DNA from: an uncultured Lentisphaeraceae bacterium
GTDB lineage: Bacteria > Verrucomicrobiota > Kiritimatiellia > RFP12 > DVOR01
DNA length: 64,000 bases
Assembly (NCBI GenBank): GCA_949282555.1
Contig: CASDPK010000006.1
Span: 1-64,000 of the forward strand
Reading direction: 5' to 3'
The notes beneath the pieces were generated by a model that saw nothing but the letters and a program-made list of their open reading frames with translations, made no database searches and was not told where the DNA came from. Each line of letters starts with the position of its first letter. Within the stretch, counting starts at the first letter, position 1. A program made the position numbers and the translations under genes. Positions 24,861-32,154 of the stretch are shown here, one piece after another.

Positions 24861-25748
24861 ATGCAACTTGGTGAACGAACCCTGCAAGCGTTAAGGGAGA
24901 TAATCAACGGAGATGGCACACCGTATTATAAAACGGGGCCGGAGTTGGTCGCTTTTTTTAACAATTTGGGGGCACATGACCGTTATGGTGCGGGGTTCCC
25001 ATCCCGAAAGGCCTATACCGAGGAGAAACTGAAGGCAATTAACGGGACTCCGGAGCTTGACAAATGTATCAGGAATATATTTGCCGTCGAAAATTATGTT
25101 GACGATATTGAAGGACTCGATAAGAGAATAGCACTCTTTAACAAACATTTGGCATTCGCCAAATGGCAGGTTGTCCGGGATAACGATACAATTACGTTTA
25201 GACGGTTGGAGAAGGTCGTTATTCCAGAATCGAAAAGTGTCTCCGCTGAAATGCAGGAGGAGGATTTTCTTAAATTAACTTTTAAGGTCGATATTGATGC
25301 ACTTAATTTGGATGTAAATGTAAGTTCCCTTATAAAGCAGCGTCTTCGTGAAGTGGAATTCTGTGTGGGGCATGAGGCGCCATTAGCCTCAATCTTTTTG
25401 ATTGGAAGTATTCTGGAAGGTATATTGTTGGGCGTTGCTACAACGTTCCCAGATCAATTCAATCAAGCTCAATCCGCCCCTAGAGACAAGGATGGAAAGA
25501 TTAGAAAACACCACGATTGGAAGCTGAACAGTATGATTGATGTCGCTACTGAAATCGGAATACTGAAGCAGGATGTAAAGAAATTTAGTCATGCGGTCAG
25601 AGATTTTAGGAATTATATTCATCCATACGCGCAGATGGCTTCTCACTTTTCTCCTGACAAACACACAGCCTTGATTTGCTTTCAAGTGTTGAAGGCGGCA
25701 ATAGCCCAGATTGTTTCATATGAACAGAAGGAAATACGTAATGGATAA
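24861..25748 (+). CDS. AbiJ/HEPN-like abortive-infection candidate
   Basis: 295 residues. The N-terminal part (ALREIINGDGTPYYKTGPEL, VAFFNNLGAHDRYGAGFPSR) resembles N-terminal domains of AbiJ-like proteins. The C-terminal helical part ends in HAVRDFRNYIHPYAQ, giving an R-x6-H arrangement around residues 245-252 like the HEPN RNase motif. Neither assignment is certain without a profile search. It is AT-richer than the flanking DUF4391 and mod genes. It starts 15 bases after DUF4391, and its last eight bases overlap the mod start, so it sits fully inside the operon. Confidence 0.6.
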   Translation: MQLGERTLQALREIINGDGTPYYKTGPELVAFFNNLGAHDRYGAGFPSRKAYTEEKLKAINGTPELDKCIRNIFAVENYVDDIEGLDKRIALFNKHLAFAKWQVVRDNDTITFRRLEKVVIPESKSVSAEMQEEDFLKLTFKVDIDALNLDVNVSSLIKQRLREVEFCVGHEAPLASIFLIGSILEGILLGVATTFPDQFNQAQSAPRDKDGKIRKHHDWKLNSMIDVATEIGILKQDVKKFSHAVRDFRNYIHPYAQMASHFSPDKHTALICFQVLKAAIAQIVSYEQKEIRNG

Positions 25749-27702
25749 GATGAAGTTGGAAACGCCGGATTTGACGATGCAGAATGTTGAGAAGATTGGC
25801 GCACTCTTTCCCAATTGCGTGACGGAGGCGGTGGGGGAGGATGGCAAATTAAAGAAGGCCATCAACTTTGACTTGCTGAAACAAATGCTCTCTTCCGATG
25901 TGGTGGAGGGGGATGAGCGCTACGAATTCACGTGGGTTGGCAAGAGGGCGGCCATCGCGGAGGCAAACAAGCCCATCCGCAAAACCTTGCGCCCTTGCCC
26001 GGAAGAGAGCAAGGATTGGGATACCACCGAAAACCTCTATATCGAGGGCGACAATCTGGAAGTGCTCAAGCTCCTGCAGGAGAGCTATCTGGGCAAGGTG
26101 AAGATGATTTACATCGATCCGCCCTACAACACCGGAAACGATTTCATTTATGCCGATGACTTCCACCGTTCTCAGAAGGACGAAGAGGTGGAGATGGGGC
26201 TGTTCGATGAGGAGGAAAACCGCCTATTCAGAAACACCGACACTAACGGGCGGTTTCACTCTGACTGGTGCAGCATGATCTATTCGCGCCTAATGTTGGC
26301 AAGGAACCTGTTGTCGGAAGATGGGGTTATCTTTATTAGCATTGATGATAATGAGCAGGAGAATTTGAAAAGAATTCTTAGCGAAGTTTTTGGAGAAAGT
26401 AATTATCTCGCTACTATAGTGAGAAATACGAATAGTTCAAAGAATCAAAGTTTGTTTGTGTCGGTTAGTCATGAATACTGTGTTGTTTATGCTAAGAATG
26501 TTGAGGTTCTGAAAATTAAGCATGCTGACAACAAATGGAGTGTGCCCAAAAATAACATTAACGAGTACATAGCCAAAGTAAAGCAACTCCAGAAGGAGGG
26601 ATTGACACCAGATGAGATAACGGAAGAATTAAAGACTCTAACAAAGTATCCTCGATTTGTTGATTTTACGAATTATTGGTACTTCGACGAACGAGGTTTG
26701 TATAGTAAGGGAGACCTTGGCGGCGTTCCAAATGGAAATACGCAACCACTTTGGAATCCAATTACACAATCCTATGATCCTGTGCCGCCTGGAGGATTCC
26801 GTTTCCCACCGGAAAGGCTTTCACAACTTTCAAAAGAGGGGCGCATTCATTTTCATATAGACGGTAGTTTGCCAAGAATAAAACGTTATTTGAGCGAAAA
26901 TCTACGTCAAAGACCTAAGTCGATTATGTCTGACGATCAGCGTCCAGATAGTTCCATGATGCAGGATTTTAACACTCCATTTGACAATCCCAAACAACTT
27001 GCCTTCATTAAAAGAATTGTTGGTATAGTGGACAGCGATTCTATAGTACTTGATTTCTTTTCCGGTTCTGCTACTACCGCCCACGCTGTCATGCAACTCA
27101 ATGCCGAGGACAACGGCTACCGCAAATTCATCATGGTGCAGATCCCTGAGCCTTGCGACGAACAAAGCGAAGCCTTCAAAGCTGGTTACAAAAATATCTG
27201 CGAGATTGGCAAGGAGCGTATCCGCCGTGCGGGAGAGAAGATCAAGGCGGAGCATCCGCAGGCGGCGGCAGGTTTGGATGTTGGGTTCCGTGTGCTCAAG
27301 CTGGCCGACAGCAACATGAAGGACGTTTATTACGCGGCGGATGCCTATGAGCAGAAGAATCTGATGGATATGGTCTCCAACATCAAGGAAGACCGCACGG
27401 CGCAGGATCTCCTCTTTGGCTGTCTGCTGGATTGGGGCTTGCCGCTCTCCCTGCCTTACCGCAGCGAAGCGCTGGACGGGTGCACGATCCACATCTACAA
27501 TGAGGGTGATTTGATTGCCTGCTTCGACAAAAACATTCCGGAGAGCGTGGTCAAGGCGATCGCCAAGCGCAAACCGTTGCGGGCCGTCTTCCGCGACGCC
27601 GGCTTTGCGTCCAGCCCGGAGAAAATCAACGTGTTCGAGATTTTCAAGTGTTACATGCCGGAGGACGCGGAGGACATCACCCGGCGCGTGAGGGTGATTT
27701 GA
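25741..27702 (+). CDS. mod: Type III-like DNA methyltransferase (Mod)
   Basis: 653 residues. Beta-class N6-adenine methyltransferase order: motif IV DPPY (IYIDPPYNTGNDF, about 123-135), target-recognition region, then motif I FSGSATT (about 438-446). The N-terminal segment (KTLRPCPEESKDWDTTENLYIEGDNLEVL) is typical of Mod subunits. Residues about 200-438 are coded by markedly AT-rich DNA (about 26340-27055) between GC-rich flanks, marking a swapped target-recognition domain. The ATG at 25741 is chosen because AGAAGGAAA lies just upstream; an ATG at 25720 and a TTG at 25711 are alternatives. It should methylate one strand of an asymmetric site. Confidence 0.92.
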   Translation: MDKMKLETPDLTMQNVEKIGALFPNCVTEAVGEDGKLKKAINFDLLKQMLSSDVVEGDERYEFTWVGKRAAIAEANKPIRKTLRPCPEESKDWDTTENLYIEGDNLEVLKLLQESYLGKVKMIYIDPPYNTGNDFIYADDFHRSQKDEEVEMGLFDEEENRLFRNTDTNGRFHSDWCSMIYSRLMLARNLLSEDGVIFISIDDNEQENLKRILSEVFGESNYLATIVRNTNSSKNQSLFVSVSHEYCVVYAKNVEVLKIKHADNKWSVPKNNINEYIAKVKQLQKEGLTPDEITEELKTLTKYPRFVDFTNYWYFDERGLYSKGDLGGVPNGNTQPLWNPITQSYDPVPPGGFRFPPERLSQLSKEGRIHFHIDGSLPRIKRYLSENLRQRPKSIMSDDQRPDSSMMQDFNTPFDNPKQLAFIKRIVGIVDSDSIVLDFFSGSATTAHAVMQLNAEDNGYRKFIMVQIPEPCDEQSEAFKAGYKNICEIGKERIRRAGEKIKAEHPQAAAGLDVGFRVLKLADSNMKDVYYAADAYEQKNLMDMVSNIKEDRTAQDLLFGCLLDWGLPLSLPYRSEALDGCTIHIYNEGDLIACFDKNIPESVVKAIAKRKPLRAVFRDAGFASSPEKINVFEIFKCYMPEDAEDITRRVRVI

Positions 27703-27717
27703 GGTGAAGAATGGATT

Positions 27718-28785
27718 ATGAAGATGCAACGTGACGACAAACATGCGCCGGACATCCGTTCTTCCGCGGCGGAGGTGCTTACGTATGTGGCCTCCGTGGG
27801 CAATCGGGCGGACAGCGTGGAGATGCGCTATGAGGATGAGACGATTTGGCTCACACAAAAGATGATGGCGGCGTTGTATGATGTGGATGTGCGGACGATC
27901 AACGAGCACATCAAGAAGATTTTTGCCGATTCGGAATTGGAGGAGGAGGCAACTCTCCGGAATTTCCGGATAGTTCAAACCGAAGGCCCGCGACAGGTTG
28001 CCCGCGCGGTCAAGCATTACAATTTGCAGGTGATTATCGCCGTAGGGTTTAAGGTCAATTCCGAGCGGGCGGTGCAGTTCCGAAAATGGGTCAACCAGGT
28101 CGCGAAGGACTACGTCATCAAAGGTTGGGTGATGGATGATGAGCGCCTGAAGCGCGGCACGTATCTGACGGACAAGTACTTTGAGGAGCAACTGGAGCGG
28201 GTGCGTGAGATCCGCGCCAGCGAGCGGAAGTTCTATCAAAAAATAACCGATCTCTATGCCACCGCCATTGACTACGACAAGAACGCGCAGACCACGCGGC
28301 GATTCTATGCCTCCGTGCAGAACAAGATGCATTATGCCGTTCATGGGCATACGGCGGCGGAGTTGATTGTGGCACGGGCCGACAGCAGCAAGGCGCATAT
28401 GGGGCTCACCACATGGCAGGATGCGCCAGACGGAAAGATCAAGCGTTCCGATGTGACGATCGCCAAAAACTACTTGAGTGAACAGGAATTGGGGCAGCTC
28501 AACAGGATGGTCACGGCGTATCTGGACTTTGCGGAAACCATGGCCATGCGTAAGATTCCGCTGACGATGCAAGATTGGGAAAGCCGCTTAAATGGCTTCA
28601 TCGAAATGTTCGAGTATGGGCTTCTGGATAATGCCGGAAGGGTCTCGAAGGAAATAGCCCAGCTTCACGCGGAGGCGGAGTTTGAGAAATACCGCGTCAT
28701 CCAAGACAAGTCATTCATTTCAGACTTTGACCGATATATGCTGGAATTGGAAGCGGCGACGAAGGAAGGACGGCCACAAGAATGA
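27718..28785 (+). CDS. RhuM-family protein
   Basis: 355 residues matching the virulence-protein RhuM family: EMRYEDETIWLTQKMMAALYDVDVRTINEHIKK near the N-terminus looks like a KilA-N/winged-helix-like DNA-binding start, followed by NFRIVQTEG, NLQVIIAVGFKVNSERA and FRKWVNQ. The role is unknown, though it is commonly found in the mod-res interval of such loci. It lies 15 bases after mod, and its stop overlaps the res start (ATGA). GC-rich. Confidence 0.85.
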   Translation: MKMQRDDKHAPDIRSSAAEVLTYVASVGNRADSVEMRYEDETIWLTQKMMAALYDVDVRTINEHIKKIFADSELEEEATLRNFRIVQTEGPRQVARAVKHYNLQVIIAVGFKVNSERAVQFRKWVNQVAKDYVIKGWVMDDERLKRGTYLTDKYFEEQLERVREIRASERKFYQKITDLYATAIDYDKNAQTTRRFYASVQNKMHYAVHGHTAAELIVARADSSKAHMGLTTWQDAPDGKIKRSDVTIAKNYLSEQELGQLNRMVTAYLDFAETMAMRKIPLTMQDWESRLNGFIEMFEYGLLDNAGRVSKEIAQLHAEAEFEKYRVIQDKSFISDFDRYMLELEAATKEGRPQE

Positions 28786-31700
28786 AGCTCCAATTCAAGC
28801 ATCAAAAGTTCCAGGCGGACGCGGCGAAGGCCGTTGTGGATGTGTTTGCCGGCCAGCCGTATCTCACGCCCACTTACATGATGGACAGGGGCTATGGCCA
28901 GCAGACCTTGACGGACGATGAGGATTTCACCGGCTGGCGGAATGAGCGGATTGTGCCGGAGCTGTCGGACGCTCGGATTTTGGAACAGCTGAACAAGATC
29001 CAGCGCACCCATCAGATTGCGCCGTCCCCAAGGTTGGAGGGGCACTACAATCTGACGGTCGAGATGGAGACCGGCGTCGGCAAGACCTACACTTACATCA
29101 AGACGATGTTCGAGCTGAACAAGCACTACGGGTGGAGCAAATTCATCGTTGTGGTGCCGAGCATCGCCATCCGTGAAGGCGTCTACAAGTCGTTTCAAGT
29201 GACGCAGGAGCACTTTGCGGAGGAATATGGCAAGAAGATTCGTTTCTTCATCTACAACTCGGCCCAGCTCACGGAGATTGACCGATTCGCTTCCGACAGC
29301 GCCATCAATGTCATGATCATCAATGCTCAGGCGTTCAACGCCAAGGGCAAGGATGCGCGGCGCATCTATATGGAGTTGGATGAGTTTCGCTCTCGCCGCC
29401 CCATCGACATCATTGCCAAGACCCATCCGATTGTGATCATCGATGAGCCGCAGTCGGTGGAGGGCAAGCAGACCAAGGAGCGCTTGAAAGAATTCAATCC
29501 GTTGCTGACGTTGCGCTACTCCGCCACGCACAAATCGGACAGTCTCTACAACATGGTCTACCGGCTGGATGCCATGGAGGCCTACAACAAGCGGTTGGTC
29601 AAGAAGATCGCCGTCAAAGGCGTCACCGCGTCCGGAAGTACGGCCACCGAGGGGTATGTTTATCTTGAGAGCGTCAATCTGTCCAAGGCAGACCCGACGG
29701 CGACCCTCCAGTTTGACTTTAAAGGGGTGACCGGCATCCGCAAGAAGACGATGACCGTGGGCATCGGTGCCAACCTCTACGATCAATCCAACGGCATGGA
29801 GGAGTACAAGAACGGCTATGTGGTGACGTTCATTGACGGGCGGGACAATCACGTTGAGTTTATGAACGGCATCAAACTCCTTTCCGGCGAGGCCATCGGC
29901 AAGGTCGGCGAAGACCAGCTCCGCCGCATTCAGATCCGCGAAACCATCCTTTCCCATATTGAGCGGGAGCGTCAGCTCTTCCATAAGGGCATCAAGGTGT
30001 TGAGCCTCTTTTTCATTGACGAGGTGGCCAAATATCGGCAATATGACGCCGCCGGAGAAGCCTCCAACGGGATTTACGCGGAGATGTTCGAGGAGGAATA
30101 TGCCGACATTGTCAATCACTTGCAGCTTTCGCTCGGGGATGAGGCCTATGGCGCGTATCTCGATGCCGTGGATGCCAAGGCTACGCACGCCGGTTATTTC
30201 TCCGTGGACAAAAAGGGAAAGATGACGGATTGCAAGCTTTCTGACAAGAAGGAGGGCACCTCCGACGATATTGGGGCTTACGATCTGATCATGAAGAACA
30301 AGGAGCTGTTGCTGGATCGGAATCCTAAGCGTTCACCGGTGCGTTTCATCTTTTCCCACTCCGCGCTCCGGGAGGGCTGGGACAACCCGAACGTGTTCCA
30401 GATTTGCACGTTGAAACAGAGCAGTAGCGATGTCCGCAAGCGTCAAGAGGTGGGGCGTGGTCTCCGACTTTGCGTCAATCAGGACGGTGAACGCATGGAT
30501 GCGAATGTGCTGGGGAATGACGTCCACAGCATCAACGTCTTGACCATTATCGCCAGCGAGAGTTACGACAGTTTTGCCAAGGGATTGCAATCGGAGCTTG
30601 CGGAGGCGGTTGCCAACCGTCCGCAAAAGGTCTCAGCCGATCTTTTCAAGGGCAAGGTCATCACCGATGCGCAGGGCAACGAGCAGGTGGTGGACGATGA
30701 GATGGCTCAGAGCATCTTCTTTGATATGGTAATCAATGGCTATGTGGACAAGAAGGGCGCCCTGACGGACAAATATTATGCGGACAAGGCCAATGGCGCA
30801 ATCAAGGTGGCCGAGGAGGTCGCCGATTGTGTGGATGCCATCATCCGAATCGTGGACTCGGTTTATGACAGCCGCGCCATGCAACCGGAAAACGCCCGTG
30901 ACAAGAATGTGGAGGCAAAGGTCGATCCGGAAAAACTGGCACTCCCAGAGTTCAAGGCCCTTTGGCAACGAATCAGCCCGAAATCCGCTTATGTGGTGGA
31001 CTTTGATACCGATGAGTTGGCGCGCAATGCCATCCGCTCCCTTGATCAGAATCTTCACGTCCCCAAGATTTACTTCAAGGTGGAAACCGGTGCAATGGAG
31101 GAAATCAAGTCCAAGGCGTCCCTTGAGGAGGGAGCGGCCTTCGTCAAGGAGGGATTTGCCACCTATGAGGATGGCAGGCAGATTCATGCCAGCAACAGCG
31201 TGAAATACGATTTGGTCGGGAAACTGGTAGAGGAAACCGGATTGACCCGCAAGACCGTGGTTGACATTTTGTCCGGCATCCAAAAGCCTGTTTTTGACCA
31301 GTTCAAAGACAATCCCGAGGCGTTTATTCTCCATGCCGCCGCGTTGATCAATGATGAGAAAGCGACGGCCATCATTCAGCATATTACCTATCACGTGCTG
31401 GAAGAGCGGTACACCTCTGACATTTTCACCGAGCCGACCATCAAAGGGAAACTGGAGATCAATGCCCGAAAGGCAACGCGAAGCCTTTTTGACCATGTCG
31501 TTTATGATTCCTCCAACGAGCGCGATTTCTCCCAAGAGCTTGATGCCAACGGCGACGTTGCCGTTTATGTGAAGCTGCCGAAGAGCTTTTACATTGCCAC
31601 GCCGGTTGGGCGCTACAGCCCTGACTGGGCGATCGCCTTTTACGAGGGGACCGTGAAGCACATCTATTTCGTTGCGGAGACAAAAGGTTCCATGTCATCC

Positions 31701-31832
31701 ATGCAACTGCGCTTGATTGAGGAATCTAAGATTCATTGCGCCCGAGAACACTTCAAAGCCATCAGCAACGGTAACGTGGTCTACGACGTTGTGGACAGCT
31801 ATCAAGCCTTGCTTGATAAGGTTATGAAATGA
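28782..31832 (+). CDS. res: Type III-like restriction subunit (Res)
   Basis: 1016 residues. Superfamily-2 helicase with Walker A METGVGKTYT (about 94-103), motif II DEPQ (about 221-224), SATH, and motif VI RQEVGRGLRL (about 550). Near the C-terminus PDWAI (about 946) and AETKG (about 963) make a PD-(D/E)xK-like nuclease site (D...ExK). With Mod it would translocate and cut unmodified DNA. The ATG overlaps the RhuM stop. Last gene of the island; no strong terminator follows. Confidence 0.92.
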   Translation: MKLQFKHQKFQADAAKAVVDVFAGQPYLTPTYMMDRGYGQQTLTDDEDFTGWRNERIVPELSDARILEQLNKIQRTHQIAPSPRLEGHYNLTVEMETGVGKTYTYIKTMFELNKHYGWSKFIVVVPSIAIREGVYKSFQVTQEHFAEEYGKKIRFFIYNSAQLTEIDRFASDSAINVMIINAQAFNAKGKDARRIYMELDEFRSRRPIDIIAKTHPIVIIDEPQSVEGKQTKERLKEFNPLLTLRYSATHKSDSLYNMVYRLDAMEAYNKRLVKKIAVKGVTASGSTATEGYVYLESVNLSKADPTATLQFDFKGVTGIRKKTMTVGIGANLYDQSNGMEEYKNGYVVTFIDGRDNHVEFMNGIKLLSGEAIGKVGEDQLRRIQIRETILSHIERERQLFHKGIKVLSLFFIDEVAKYRQYDAAGEASNGIYAEMFEEEYADIVNHLQLSLGDEAYGAYLDAVDAKATHAGYFSVDKKGKMTDCKLSDKKEGTSDDIGAYDLIMKNKELLLDRNPKRSPVRFIFSHSALREGWDNPNVFQICTLKQSSSDVRKRQEVGRGLRLCVNQDGERMDANVLGNDVHSINVLTIIASESYDSFAKGLQSELAEAVANRPQKVSADLFKGKVITDAQGNEQVVDDEMAQSIFFDMVINGYVDKKGALTDKYYADKANGAIKVAEEVADCVDAIIRIVDSVYDSRAMQPENARDKNVEAKVDPEKLALPEFKALWQRISPKSAYVVDFDTDELARNAIRSLDQNLHVPKIYFKVETGAMEEIKSKASLEEGAAFVKEGFATYEDGRQIHASNSVKYDLVGKLVEETGLTRKTVVDILSGIQKPVFDQFKDNPEAFILHAAALINDEKATAIIQHITYHVLEERYTSDIFTEPTIKGKLEINARKATRSLFDHVVYDSSNERDFSQELDANGDVAVYVKLPKSFYIATPVGRYSPDWAIAFYEGTVKHIYFVAETKGSMSSMQLRLIEESKIHCAREHFKAISNGNVVYDVVDSYQALLDKVMK

Positions 31833-32125
31833 GAGGCAGGATAGCTCGCCTTTGGTTCGGGCCGTCACGTTAGTCGTAAACCTGTGAAGGGAAACCGAGT
31901 AAGTAACAGGCCCTCACAACAACGGGTAAAGAATGGAGTTCCGTGTTGGCTTAGAGGCGTCGGACGGTGTTGTGTCTCGGTTTGTGCATTGATTCCTATT
32001 GTCAATGAGTTCTCAACCCATTGGAAGGTTTATGGGGCAGATAGGATATTGAAAGGCGTGGAGGCGGAGGTGTCACGTCCTTTCAGGCGATTGGGTGGAT
32101 TTTCCTTCCCTTCGGGGACGGATTC
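31833..32125. other. Gene-free stretch after the defence island
   Basis: Nothing recognisable is encoded. A weak AGGC/GCCT stem follows the res stop. GGCAGGATAGC here (about 31836-31846) resembles GGCAGGACAGC near 19126 upstream of the island, but this is too short to call an insertion repeat. Confidence 0.4.
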
Positions 32126-32134
32126 TGTTATAAC
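32126..32134 (+). promoter_or_regulatory. Extended -10 promoter of the glycosidase-like gene
   Basis: TGT-TATAAC without a good -35 box. The start site would fall near 32141, directly at the AAGGAG ribosome-binding site. Confidence 0.45.
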
Positions 32135-32154
32135 CGGGGTAAGGAGCGTCTGAC

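Larger units (their letters stand above)
19077..31832 (+). other. Seven-gene composite defence island (type III-like R-M with SIR2 and HEPN-like modules)
   Basis: Helicase, SIR2, DUF4391, AbiJ/HEPN-like, Mod, RhuM and Res are all on one strand, with gaps of 1-23 bases or short overlaps, behind a single promoter-operator. The core four (helicase, DUF4391, Mod, Res) and RhuM are GC-rich. SIR2, the HEPN-like gene and the Mod target-recognition segment are AT-rich, so the operon is a mosaic. No integrase, tRNA or clear flanking direct repeats were seen. Confidence 0.8.

Noticed and set aside
31884..32153. 89-codon frame between res and the glycosidase-like gene
   Set aside because: No ribosome-binding site, no family features, and it covers the promoter region of the next gene.
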